Positions 51,263 through 60,012 of a DNA stretch of 64,000 bases are shown piece by piece. This DNA comes from JANMAT01 sp031359995. GTDB lineage: Bacteria; Actinomycetota; Acidimicrobiia; Acidimicrobiales; Ilumatobacteraceae. The notes under the pieces were generated by a model. That model was not told the DNA's origin. It did not search any database and saw only the letters and a program-made list of their open reading frames with translations. The DNA is taken from assembly GCA_031359995.1 (NCBI GenBank), contig JANMAT010000016.1, forward strand, positions 1-64,000. Reading direction: 5' to 3'. The position numbers and the translations under genes were made by a program. The stretch's first letter is position 1. The number at the start of each line of letters is the position of its first letter.

Positions 51263-53836
51263 TTGGACCTCAAACGAACATTCACGCGCCTCGGCGCGCC
51301 GATGGCGGTGGCGATGCTGGTGGCGACCGGCGCCGTCCTCGCCGCGCCGTCGGCGCCGGTGCAGGCCTACGGCAGCGCCATCACGATCACCGGGCGCGGC
51401 AACGGCCACGGTGACGGGTTGTCGCAGTGGGGCTCCTACGGGTACGCCACCTCCTACGGCTGGGACTGGCACCAGATCCTGAGCCACTACTACGGCGGCA
51501 CCACCGAGACGGCCGGCGATCCGGCCACCGAGGTCACGGTGCGGCTGCGGGGTCTCGACGACCGCCCGTTCACCGCCGTGGTCAACGCCCGCCGCACCCT
51601 GCGCACGAACGCCGACCTGCGCGTCGGCACGTACGGCACCGTGCTGGCGGTGTCGGTCGGCGTGGGCAGCTACAAGGTCTACGGCCGCGCCGACGCCGTG
51701 TGCCCCGACACGGCGGTCACGGGCGACCTCGACCGGGGCGGCTCGGGCTGGAGCGTGGTCGGTTCGCTCGTGCAGTCGAGCACCACCGGTGCCAATCGCC
51801 TCGAGGTCACCGGCGGCGACGCGGCGTCGACCGACCGGGGCGTGCTGGCCGGCGTGTGCCAGCCCAGCGGCACGGTGAAGGTGTACCGGGGCGGCATCGT
51901 GGTGGTCGACGGCACCGAGGCCGAGCACCGCGTGGTCAACAAGGTTCCGGTCGAGCAGTACCTGCGCGGGGTCGTGCCCCGCGAGTCGCCGGCATCGTGG
52001 GGCAGCGCCGGGGGTGGCTCGGGCATGCACGCCCTGCGGGCCCAGGCCGTGGCCGCCCGCACGTACGCCCTGGCCGAGAAGCGCTACAGCTACGCCCAGA
52101 CCTGTGACACCGACTCGTGCCAGGTGTACGGCGGCGCCGCCACCATCGCCGGCCCGAACGACGCCGTCCAGGTGCTCGAGGACAGCCGGTCCGACACCGC
52201 GGTGACCGACACGGCCACGGTCACGCTGCGCAACGGCGACGGGGCGCTGGCCTACGCCCAGTTCAACTCCTCGAGCGGCGGCATCACGTCGGGCGCCAAC
52301 TTCGCCTCCGTCGAAGACCTCGGTGATGCCGTGGCGGCCAACCCGCACCACCGCTGGACGACCACCGTGGCCCGCGCCGACATCGAGGCCGCCTACCCGG
52401 CCATCGGGTCGCTGACCAACGTCGATGTGACCAAGCGCAACGGTCTGGGCGAGTGGGGCGGTCGCGTCCTGTCGGTGGTGGTGCGCGGCACCGGCGGCTC
52501 GGTCACGGTCACCGGCCAGGCCTTCGCCAACGCGCTGGGGTTGCGTTCCACCTGGTTCGACCTGCCCGCCGGGTGCGCCGGTCCCACGCCCAGCACCACC
52601 ACGCCGGCACCATCGCTCCAGGCGTTCCACCAGGTGACCCCCACCCGCCTCGTCGACACCCGCGAGGGGCGCAACGCCTCGGTCGCTCCGGTGGCGGGCG
52701 GGTGCGTCCTGGCGCTGCGGCCGGCCTCGCTCGGCTCGCTGCCCGTCGAAGCGCGCGCCGTGAGCCTGAACCTGACGCTCACCGGGCCGGTGGGGCCGGG
52801 CTTCGCCACCGTGTACCCGTGCGACAGTGGCCTGCCGCTGGCGTCGAGCCTGAACTACCGGGCCGGCCAGACGGTGGCCAACCAGATCACCGTGCCCCTC
52901 GACGGCAACGGCGAGGTCTGCGTGTACACCCACCAGAAGGCCGACCTGATCGTCGACCTGCTCGGCTGGTTCGGTCCCGACGCCGCGTCCGTGCCCGGGT
53001 CGGTGGCGGGTGCCCGCAAGGCGGCGGCCACCGCGGTCGCACCGGGCGATCACTTCACCCCGGTGGCGCCGGTGCGCGTCACCGACACCCGCGACGGCAC
53101 CGGTGGGGTCGCGGGGCGGGTGGGCCCCGAGGCCGTGGTGGCGGTGCAGGTCGTGGCGACCGGCCTGGTGCCGGCCAGTGCGAAGCCGAGCGCGGTCGTG
53201 CTCAACGTGACCGCGACGCAGGCCGGCCTCCCGGGCTTCCTCACCGCCTATGCGTGCGACGCGACCCGTCCGTTGGCGTCGAACGTGAACCCGGTGCCGG
53301 GCCTCGACGTCGCCGCCCACGTGGTGGCGCCGGTGTCGGCCGACGGTCGGGTGTGCATCTACTCGCACCAGCCGACCCACGTCGTGGTCGACCTGCTCGG
53401 CTGGTACAGCTCGACCACCGCGGTGGCGGCGACCACGGCCAGCGGGGCGAGCAACGGGGCGGCGCCGCCTGGTGTGCCGTTCGAACCCCTCGCGCCGGCG
53501 CGCCTGCTCGACACCCGGGAGACCGGCGCCGGCCCGTTGATCGGCGGCAGTGGCGCGCTGGCGCTCACCGTCGCCGGCGCGGGCGGCGTGCCCAGCGGCA
53601 CCCGGGCCCAGGCCGTGGTCCTGAACGTCACGGCGACGGCGGCGTCGACCGCCGGCTTCGTCACCGTGTACCCGTGCGGGGCGGCGTTCCCGCTCGCCTC
53701 GAACCTCAACTTCGCCAACGGCTACGACGTGGCCAACATGGTCACGGTGCCGGTCGGTGCTGATGGCCAGGTGTGCCTCTACGCCAACCGCACGACGCAC
53801 CTCGTCGTCGACCTGGCCGGATGGTACGGCACGTGA
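51263..53836 (+). CDS. Secreted SpoIID/LytB-domain protein with three LDTR/VDLxGWY modules
   Basis: 857 residues from TTG 51263 (AGGAG at 51251-51255, TACCCT at 51225-51230). Signal peptide about 1-35. Then a GRGNGHGDGLSQWGSYGYA motif (about 44-62), a middle beta domain, and the SpoIID core with the catalytic-type Glu241 (VVPRESP) and RAQAVAARTYA (about 259-269), plus a cysteine pair (TCDTDSCQVYGG). SpoIID-type enzymes are lytic transglycosylases acting on denuded glycan strands. The C-terminal half is three surface modules (about 455-571, 596-716, 738-857), each with YxC and VCxY cysteines and a closing VDLLGWF/VDLAGWY. A likely wall-remodelling protein. Confidence 0.85.
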   Translation: MDLKRTFTRLGAPMAVAMLVATGAVLAAPSAPVQAYGSAITITGRGNGHGDGLSQWGSYGYATSYGWDWHQILSHYYGGTTETAGDPATEVTVRLRGLDDRPFTAVVNARRTLRTNADLRVGTYGTVLAVSVGVGSYKVYGRADAVCPDTAVTGDLDRGGSGWSVVGSLVQSSTTGANRLEVTGGDAASTDRGVLAGVCQPSGTVKVYRGGIVVVDGTEAEHRVVNKVPVEQYLRGVVPRESPASWGSAGGGSGMHALRAQAVAARTYALAEKRYSYAQTCDTDSCQVYGGAATIAGPNDAVQVLEDSRSDTAVTDTATVTLRNGDGALAYAQFNSSSGGITSGANFASVEDLGDAVAANPHHRWTTTVARADIEAAYPAIGSLTNVDVTKRNGLGEWGGRVLSVVVRGTGGSVTVTGQAFANALGLRSTWFDLPAGCAGPTPSTTTPAPSLQAFHQVTPTRLVDTREGRNASVAPVAGGCVLALRPASLGSLPVEARAVSLNLTLTGPVGPGFATVYPCDSGLPLASSLNYRAGQTVANQITVPLDGNGEVCVYTHQKADLIVDLLGWFGPDAASVPGSVAGARKAAATAVAPGDHFTPVAPVRVTDTRDGTGGVAGRVGPEAVVAVQVVATGLVPASAKPSAVVLNVTATQAGLPGFLTAYACDATRPLASNVNPVPGLDVAAHVVAPVSADGRVCIYSHQPTHVVVDLLGWYSSTTAVAATTASGASNGAAPPGVPFEPLAPARLLDTRETGAGPLIGGSGALALTVAGAGGVPSGTRAQAVVLNVTATAASTAGFVTVYPCGAAFPLASNLNFANGYDVANMVTVPVGADGQVCLYANRTTHLVVDLAGWYGT

Positions 53837-53859
53837 GCGGTTGGCTCACGTGCCGTACC
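53823..53859. terminator. Perfect 16-bp-stem bidirectional terminator
   Basis: 53823-53838 pairs perfectly with 53844-53859 around a five-base loop (GGTTG). The stop codon of the SpoIID gene (53834-53836) is inside the stem, and the opposing gene ends at 53867. No T tract follows on either side. Confidence 0.8.
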
Positions 53860-53866
53860 CGGTGAC

Positions 53867-54325
53867 TCAGGCGCTGATCAGCGTGCGCAGCTGCTGACGG
53901 GCGCCCTTGGCTGCGGTGCGGGCCTGGCCGAGGACGTCGCCGGCCGGCTTGGGCAGGCGGACCTGGACCTGCTCGAGCACGTCGTCGACGCGGGTCTCGA
54001 TGGAGGTCAGCTGGTCGTCGAGCTTGGCGAACTGGCCCTCGGTCGTGGTGGTGGCGGCCTTGGTCATGTCGCTGAACTGCTTGCGACCGTCGGCCATGCG
54101 GGTCTCGAGGGCCTTGGTGAGCTCGACCCGCTGGACCTGGGCCCGCTGGAAGGCGAGGACGCCGGCGCCCACGCTGACGAACAGGACGTCCTTGGCCATC
54201 TCGGCCATGCGGTCGGCGACGCTCTTGTCGGCCGGGGCGGCGGTCGGGGCGGTCTTGGTGCTGCTCTTGGGGGCGGTCTTGCTGCTGGTCTTGGGGGCGG
54301 TCTTGGTGCTGGTCCTGGCGGCCAT
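53867..54325 (-). CDS. Phasin/HbhA-like protein with KTAPK repeats and coiled coil
   Basis: 152 residues. The N-terminus has a Lys/Thr/Ala/Pro repeat (KTAPKTSSKTAPKSSTKTAP, about residues 7-27). A short hydrophobic stretch follows (about 45-60), then a long amphipathic coiled-coil helix (about 61-118) and a basic C-terminus with KPAGDVLGQ. This resembles phasins or histone-like coiled-coil proteins, but the family is not certain. The ATG has a GGAG site six bases upstream. A good promoter lies at 54396-54424. Convergent with the SpoIID gene. Confidence 0.65.
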   Translation of the reverse strand: MAARTSTKTAPKTSSKTAPKSSTKTAPTAAPADKSVADRMAEMAKDVLFVSVGAGVLAFQRAQVQRVELTKALETRMADGRKQFSDMTKAATTTTEGQFAKLDDQLTSIETRVDDVLEQVQVRLPKPAGDVLGQARTAAKGARQQLRTLISA

Positions 54326-54395
54326 GGGGGGCTCCTCGTTCGGTGCGGCGGGATCGTTGGTGATCCGGATGGGGCTCCGTGCCCCTGTGCTCATC

Positions 54396-54424
54396 ACTGT
54401 AGCGACTACTGCTAACTATTGCAA
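54396..54424 (-). promoter_or_regulatory. Promoter of the phasin-like gene
   Basis: On the minus strand, -35 TTGCAA (54424-54419) and -10 TACAGT (54401-54396) are 17 bases apart in an unusually AT-rich patch. The leader would be about 65 bases, consistent with a ribosome site being present. Confidence 0.65.
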
Positions 54425-54526
54425 GCACTCGGATGCGGAAGCCGATCCGGCCCTGGTGCAAGGACACCCGATGTGGGCAACGGGTGCCGGAGCCACAGGA
54501 TCGTTCACGAGTAGCCTCGGACCCTC

Positions 54527-57500
54527 GTGGACGACGACCCTCTCCAGCAGGCACCGGTGGTGCTGGTCGTCGTCACCCGCGGTGCCGATCCCGATCTCGA
54601 CGATGTGCTCGCCGGTGTGGCCGCCCAGGATCACCGCAACCTGAGCGTCGTCGTGGTGGGCGCCGACGCCCCTGACGATCTTCCCGCCCGCGTCGGTCGG
54701 GTCACCCCCGGCGCCGTCGTGCGCCAGCTGCGCGACGGGCGCTGGTACGCCGGGGTGGCCAACGAGGTGCTGCGGCTCGTGCAGGGCGACCCGGCCTTCT
54801 TCTGCTTCGTGCGCGACGGCGTGGCGCTGGCCCCCGACGCGGTGTCGGCCCTGGTGCGCGAGGTGTACCGGTCGAACGCCGGCGTCGTGGGCCCCAAGCT
54901 CATGTTGTGGGATCATCCCGAGCGTCTGGCCTCCACTGGCTACGCTGCCGACAAGTTCGGCGAGCTGGCACCCAACGCGCCGATGGGCGAGCTCGACCAG
55001 GAGCAGCACGACGGCGTGCGCGACGTGTTCGCCCTCGACAGCGCGTGTCTGATGATCCGCGGTGATCTGTTCCGGCGCATGGGCGGGTTCGACCCCGAGC
55101 TCGACCTGGCCGGCGAGGAGCTGGACCTCTGCTGGCGTGCCCACGTGGCCGGTGCCCGCGTGCTGGTGGTGCCCGACGCCGTGGCCCGCTGGCGCCCGCC
55201 GGCGGCGACCGCGGCCGACATCGCGGCCCGCGAGCACAACCGGCTGCGCACGGTGTTCGGCCTGTACTCGGTGGCCCATCTCGTGCGGGTCGTGCCCCAG
55301 CTCGCCGTGGTGACCGCGCTCGAGATCCTGGGCAGCCTGCTCATCGGGCGGGTGCGGCGCGCCGGCGCACTGGCGTCGGGCTTCCTGGGCGCGTTGGGTC
55401 ACGCCGGTTCGCTGAGCGCCAAGCGCAGGCAGGTCGCCGAGCTGCGCGTCGTGAGCGACGCCGAGGTGCGCGGCTTCCAGCTGCGCGGCAGCGCCGCGCT
55501 GCTGCGCCAGTTCCGGCGCCTCGGTGCCGACACCGGTGGCGGCCGCTTCGTGGGCGTGCGCACCGCCGGGCGCCAGATGGCCACCGGCGTGCGGCGGGCC
55601 GAACGCTCGTCGGTGCTGGCCCTGCTGGCCGTCGTGGTGCTGGCCGTTGTCGGCGGGCGCTCGCTCGTGCGCGGCGGTGTCCCCGTCGTGGGCGAGCTGC
55701 TGCCGTTCGGGCACGGGGCGCGCCCCGCTCTGCGGGCGTACCTGTCGGGCTGGTCCGCCGTAGGCGTCGGACGCAGCGCGCCGGTGCCCACCGGCCTGGC
55801 CGTGGTCGGGCTGGCCGGCGTGGTGGTGCTCGGGAAGATGGCGCTCCTGCGCACCGTCGTGGTGCTCGGCGCGCTGGTGGTCGGCGCGTGGGGTGCGTGG
55901 CGCATGGCCCGCCCGTTCCGTTCGACCACCGCCCGCGTGGCCGGCCTGCTCGTGTACGCCGGCCTGCCGGTCGGGGTGAACGCGGTGGCCAGCGCCCGCC
56001 TGGGCGGGTTGCTCGTGTTCGCCGCCACCCCGTGGGCCGCCGCCCGCGTGGCGCGCCTGTCGGGGCAGGCGCCGTTCGTCGCCCGCAACGGGCGCCTGGC
56101 CGCCGCCGCCGGTCTCGCCCTCATCGTCGCCCTCGCCACCGCGCTGGCGCCGGCGTTCGTGATCGTGCCCGTGCTGGTGGCCGCCGCGCTGCTGGTGGGG
56201 TCGCTCATCGCCGGGCAGGTGGCGGCGTCGGCCCGGGCCGCCGGGTACGCCGTGGTCGCCACGGCCGTCGGTGCCCTGCTGCTGCTGCCGTGGCCGCTGG
56301 CGTCGAGCGGGCGTCTCGGCTGGGGCTTCGGTCGGGCCACGGTCTTCGGCCCGTCGCACCTGTCGATCGGTGCGCTGGCCCGCTTCGCCGACGGCCCCCA
56401 CGGCCAGGTGGCACTGGCCTTCGGCGCCATCGCCGCCGCGGTGATCTGCCTGGCCCTGACCCGCCACGAGCGCCTCGGTTGGGCCGTGCGCGGCCTCCTG
56501 CTCGCCGCGTTCGGGCTCGTCGGCGCCTGGCTGGCGTCGCGCGGATCGCTCGGCGCGAACCCGCCCACCCTCGAGGTGTTCCTGGCGCCGGCCGCCCTCG
56601 GCCTGTCGCTGGCGGTGTCGGCCGGCGGCGCCGAGTTCGACCACGCCATCCGCGGCGCCCAGCTCACCTGGCGCCAGCCCGCGGCGTTCGTGGCTGCGCT
56701 CGGGGTGGTGCTGGCCACCGGGCCGGCGTTGGGCGCCCACCTCGGCGGGCGCTACGGGCTGCCCGGTACTGACGTGGCCCGCTACCTGCGGCTGCTGCCG
56801 GTGCCGCCCGGAGCGGGCACGCCGCGCGTGCTCTGGGTCGGTCGGGCCGAGACGCTGGCCGGCGGCGGGTGGCCCTTGGCCGGCGGGCTGGCCTACACCG
56901 TGACCGACGGCGACGGTCCCCAGCTGTCGCAGCGCTGGTACGTCCCGGCGAACGTGGCCGAGCGCGACCTGGGCGACGCCCTGCTCCTGGCGGCCGATGG
57001 CCAGACCGACCGTCTGGGCCACCTGCTCGGCCCGGCCGGGGTGCGCTTCGTGATCGTGCAGACCGAGGACGTCGCGGTGGCACCGGCGGCGACCCCCGGT
57101 GGGATCGAGACCCCCGAGGTGGCCGATCTCGGTGTGCCGGCCGAGGTCGTGCGTCAACCCGCGACCCTGCTCACCGCGCTCGCCGGCCAGCTCGACCTGC
57201 GGCGATCGCCCACGATCGACCGTGAGGAGCGCCTGGTCGTGTACGAGAACACCGCGTGGATCCCGGCGCGCGCCCAGCTGCGCGCCGCCGCGGCCAGCGC
57301 CAGCCGCCAGGTGGGTGCCGCCGCGCTGGTGCAGGCCGACCTCGAGGGCTCCACCGCGGTGCTGCCCGGCGTGCCCGGTCGCACCGATCAGGCCGAGGGC
57401 CCGGTGGAGGTGGGCACCGTGTACGTGGCCCAACCGCTCGACGACCGCTGGAGGCTCGCGACCGACGCCGGCCCGGTGAACGGCGAGCCGGCGTTCGGCT

Positions 57501-57829
57501 GGGCCACCTCGTACTCGGTGCGCGTGGCCGGCGTGGCCCGCCTGTCGTATGAGACCTCCCCCCTGCGGTGGCTGGCCATCGCGGTGCAGATCGCGGCCTG
57601 GTTGTTGCTGGCCGTCCTCGCCCTGCCCCGACGGGGTGCGCTGGGTGTGGCCGAGGCCGACGACGTGCTCGCCCCGACCCGCACCTGGCACCGCGCCACG
57701 GGTCTGCCGGCGGGGTGGCTCGACGACGAGATCGAGGCCCGGCCCCCGGCGGCCCCGGCGTCGGTGCCGTCGGACGGCGGGCTCCTGTGGGGCGACGAGG
57801 AGCCGAGCTGGGCCGAGGACGAGTCATGA
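54527..57829 (+). CDS. Giant GT2 glycosyltransferase/multi-pass membrane fusion protein
   Basis: 1100 residues. Residues about 10-240 are a GT-A family 2 domain (VVLVVVTRGADPDLDDVLAG, VRDGVALAPDA at the metal-site position, DSACLMIRGDLFRRMGGFDPEL and GEELDLCWR). About 12-14 membrane helices follow (about 250-760), then an extracytoplasmic domain (about 770-1010) and a final helix (about 1012-1035). Homologues next to a DUF5719 gene are common in actinobacteria, and the role is probably in wall or surface glycan synthesis. GTG 54527 is nine bases after TAGCCT (54512-54517). The stop overlaps the DUF5719 start (ATGA). Confidence 0.82.
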   Translation: MDDDPLQQAPVVLVVVTRGADPDLDDVLAGVAAQDHRNLSVVVVGADAPDDLPARVGRVTPGAVVRQLRDGRWYAGVANEVLRLVQGDPAFFCFVRDGVALAPDAVSALVREVYRSNAGVVGPKLMLWDHPERLASTGYAADKFGELAPNAPMGELDQEQHDGVRDVFALDSACLMIRGDLFRRMGGFDPELDLAGEELDLCWRAHVAGARVLVVPDAVARWRPPAATAADIAAREHNRLRTVFGLYSVAHLVRVVPQLAVVTALEILGSLLIGRVRRAGALASGFLGALGHAGSLSAKRRQVAELRVVSDAEVRGFQLRGSAALLRQFRRLGADTGGGRFVGVRTAGRQMATGVRRAERSSVLALLAVVVLAVVGGRSLVRGGVPVVGELLPFGHGARPALRAYLSGWSAVGVGRSAPVPTGLAVVGLAGVVVLGKMALLRTVVVLGALVVGAWGAWRMARPFRSTTARVAGLLVYAGLPVGVNAVASARLGGLLVFAATPWAAARVARLSGQAPFVARNGRLAAAAGLALIVALATALAPAFVIVPVLVAAALLVGSLIAGQVAASARAAGYAVVATAVGALLLLPWPLASSGRLGWGFGRATVFGPSHLSIGALARFADGPHGQVALAFGAIAAAVICLALTRHERLGWAVRGLLLAAFGLVGAWLASRGSLGANPPTLEVFLAPAALGLSLAVSAGGAEFDHAIRGAQLTWRQPAAFVAALGVVLATGPALGAHLGGRYGLPGTDVARYLRLLPVPPGAGTPRVLWVGRAETLAGGGWPLAGGLAYTVTDGDGPQLSQRWYVPANVAERDLGDALLLAADGQTDRLGHLLGPAGVRFVIVQTEDVAVAPAATPGGIETPEVADLGVPAEVVRQPATLLTALAGQLDLRRSPTIDREERLVVYENTAWIPARAQLRAAAASASRQVGAAALVQADLEGSTAVLPGVPGRTDQAEGPVEVGTVYVAQPLDDRWRLATDAGPVNGEPAFGWATSYSVRVAGVARLSYETSPLRWLAIAVQIAAWLLLAVLALPRRGALGVAEADDVLAPTRTWHRATGLPAGWLDDEIEARPPAAPASVPSDGGLLWGDEEPSWAEDES

Positions 57830-59421
57830 GGCCGCGCCCCGCTCTGGTGGTCCGCGTGGCCGCCGCCGTGGTGGCGGTGGCGGCGGTGGCCGTACCGGTG
57901 GTGGCCGACCGCGACCGCACGGTGCCGCTCACGCCCGCCGGTGACGTCGGGACGCTCACCCCGGCCCCCATGCCCGTGCTGCGCCCGGCCGCCCAACTCG
58001 GCGCCACCTGGTTCTGCCCGGGGGTGGCCGCGGGTGCCGACGGCCCGTCGGGCGCCATCGTGCTGGCCAACGCCGGCGACCAGCCGACCCGCATCACCCT
58101 CACGATCACCCCGTCGGAGGGCATCGCCATCAGCCAGAGCCTCGAGGTGGCGGCGCGGGCCCGGCTCGAGGTGGACGTGTCCACGGTGGCCAAGGCCCGC
58201 TTCGCCGCCGCCCAGGTCGAGACCACGTCGGGCAACCTCGTGGTCGAGCAACGCTCGGCTGCCCTCCTCGACGACACCGCCGTGGGTCAGGCGGTGAGCC
58301 CGTGTGCCACGGCACCGTCGCAGACGTGGTACCTGGCCGACGGGGCCACCACCACCGATGCCCAGGACACCTTGCTCGTGTACAACCCGTTCCCCGACCA
58401 GGCGACCATCAGCATGGTGTTCGCCGACGACGGTGGGGTGCGCCGCCCGCCCAGCTTCCAGCGCAAGCCGGTGCCGCCGCGCTCGTTGGCCGTCGTCACC
58501 ATCGACTCGGTGGTGCAGCGCAAGCAGCAGGTGTCGGTCGCCGTCACCGCGGACGCCGGGCGCGTGGTCGTGGGCCGCCAGCAGGTCTACAAGACCAAGC
58601 CGCGCCGCACGCTGGTGGCCGGACTGGCGGCGCCGTCGGCGGGCACGCAGTGGATCTTCGCCGACGTCGAGGTGAAGGGTGGTGACGAGGTCGGGTCCGC
58701 CGCCACCAGCTTCGCCATCTACAACCCGAACGACCTGTCGGCCGACGTCACGGTCCGGCTGCTGCCGGCGGCCGGGAACCCGGCCGCCGGTGTCGATGCC
58801 GCCGAACCGGCCACCGCCGGGGCCGATGCCACCGCCTCCACCGCGGCGGTCGACCCGGCCGACCCCACCGGCGGCGCAACGCCGGTGGGTGGTGCGCCGG
58901 CCGTGTTCGGGGTCCCGGTCACGGTCACAGTCCCGGCCGGTGGCAGCCTGCTCGTGCCGGTCAACGGCACCGACAACGTGCCCGACGGTGTGTACAGCGC
59001 GCTCGTGGTGGCGGGCGCCGGGCAGCCGGTCGTGGTCGAGCGCCTGCTGCGTCGCACCGGCGATCCGCGCGTCGTCACGACCGTGCAACTCGGCAGCCGC
59101 CTGCTGTCGCGCACGTGGCAGTTCGCGGCGACGCCGCCTGCGGGCTGGTCCTCGGTGCTCATCGTCGCCAACCCGTCGCCGACGCCGGCCACGGTCACGG
59201 TGAAGACGCTCGGCCCCGCCGGCCTCGTACCGGTGAAGGACCTGTCCGACGTGACCGTGCCCGCCGGCGGTACGGTGCGCTGGGACCTCGACGGCCTGGG
59301 TGCCGGTGCCGCGCCGGTGGTGGTCACCGCCGACGTCGAGCTGGTGGCCGAACGCCTGCTGTCGGCCCCCACCGGTCAGCCGGGCGCCACGATCACCTAC
59401 GGCATCCCCGCCGGCACCTGA
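57826..59421 (+). CDS. DUF5719 family secreted protein
   Basis: 531 residues. N-terminal signal/anchor helix (about 7-27), then a beta-rich exported region with repeated Ig-like strands (VLANAGDQPTRITLT, LLVYNPFPDQATISMVF, FAIYNPNDLSADVTVRL, VLIVANPSPTPATVTV), a pattern of about four similar segments. A Thr/Ala/Pro insert lies near 315-360. Function unknown. The invariable pairing with the large GT2 gene, and the ATGA overlap here, suggest the two act together at the cell surface. Confidence 0.8.
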   Translation: MRPRPALVVRVAAAVVAVAAVAVPVVADRDRTVPLTPAGDVGTLTPAPMPVLRPAAQLGATWFCPGVAAGADGPSGAIVLANAGDQPTRITLTITPSEGIAISQSLEVAARARLEVDVSTVAKARFAAAQVETTSGNLVVEQRSAALLDDTAVGQAVSPCATAPSQTWYLADGATTTDAQDTLLVYNPFPDQATISMVFADDGGVRRPPSFQRKPVPPRSLAVVTIDSVVQRKQQVSVAVTADAGRVVVGRQQVYKTKPRRTLVAGLAAPSAGTQWIFADVEVKGGDEVGSAATSFAIYNPNDLSADVTVRLLPAAGNPAAGVDAAEPATAGADATASTAAVDPADPTGGATPVGGAPAVFGVPVTVTVPAGGSLLVPVNGTDNVPDGVYSALVVAGAGQPVVVERLLRRTGDPRVVTTVQLGSRLLSRTWQFAATPPAGWSSVLIVANPSPTPATVTVKTLGPAGLVPVKDLSDVTVPAGGTVRWDLDGLGAGAAPVVVTADVELVAERLLSAPTGQPGATITYGIPAGT

Positions 59422-59485
59422 CCGCACCGGGCCGCAGGGCGTCCGGTCCTGGCCCCGCCGGCCGGGCGCGCCTACGGTCGCAGGC

Positions 59486-59935
59486 ATGATCGAGCGGGCG
59501 CTCCTGGCGCTGGTGCTGGCCGTGGCCGCCGGGGTGGTCGCGCTCGTGCTGCGCCGCCGACAGCAGACCGAGGCCCCCACCCAGCCGTCGTTCCACGCCC
59601 CGGCCCAGCTCGACCGGCGCGAGTTCGCCCGGCCCGAGGCGCCGTGGCTGGTGGCGCTGTTCAGCTCGGCCACGTGCGACAGCTGCGCGTTGATGCGAGA
59701 GAAGGTCGCCGCCCTGGCCAGCGATGCCGTGGCGGTCGACGATGTCGAGGTCGGGGCGCGCCACGAGGTGCACCGGCGCTACGCCATCGACGCGGTGCCC
59801 ATCGTGTGCGTGGCCGATGCCGACGGCGTGGTGCGGGCCAGCTTCGTGGGCCCGGTGAGCGCCACCGACCTGTGGGCGGCCGTGGCCGAGGCTCGCGACC
59901 CGGGCTCGTCACCCGAACCCCATCTGGGCCGGTAG
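59486..59935 (+). CDS. Membrane-anchored thioredoxin-like protein
   Basis: 149 residues. One N-terminal membrane helix (about 2-20), a short linker, then a thioredoxin fold with the redox motif CDSC (in SSATCDSCALM) and the cis-proline loop DAVPIVCVAD. If the N-terminus stays inside, the domain faces the periplasmic side and may reduce or form disulfides in exported proteins, such as the cysteine-paired modules of this window (inference). ATG 59486 is seven bases after TACGGT (59473-59478). Confidence 0.8.
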   Translation: MIERALLALVLAVAAGVVALVLRRRQQTEAPTQPSFHAPAQLDRREFARPEAPWLVALFSSATCDSCALMREKVAALASDAVAVDDVEVGARHEVHRRYAIDAVPIVCVADADGVVRASFVGPVSATDLWAAVAEARDPGSSPEPHLGR

Positions 59936-59950
59936 GGGCCAGGACGCGCC

Positions 59951-59978
59951 CGAGGGGCCGGCCGGAGCCGACCCCTCG
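59951..59978. terminator. Two-part hairpin between convergent thioredoxin-like and ftsH genes
   Basis: CGAGGGG (59951-59957) pairs with CCCCTCG (59972-59978), and an inner CGGC/GCCG pair (59959-59962 with 59967-59970) closes a CGGA loop. Fifteen bases past the plus-strand stop. Confidence 0.6.
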
Positions 59979-60012
59979 ATGCGGGTTCCGTCAGTTGGTG
60001 AGCGGCTCGGGC

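Noticed and set aside
54416..57691. A 1091-codon minus-strand frame opposite the GT2 gene
   Set aside because: Low-complexity Gly/His/Arg/Gln composition typical of antisense shadows in GC-rich DNA. The plus strand carries a clear protein.
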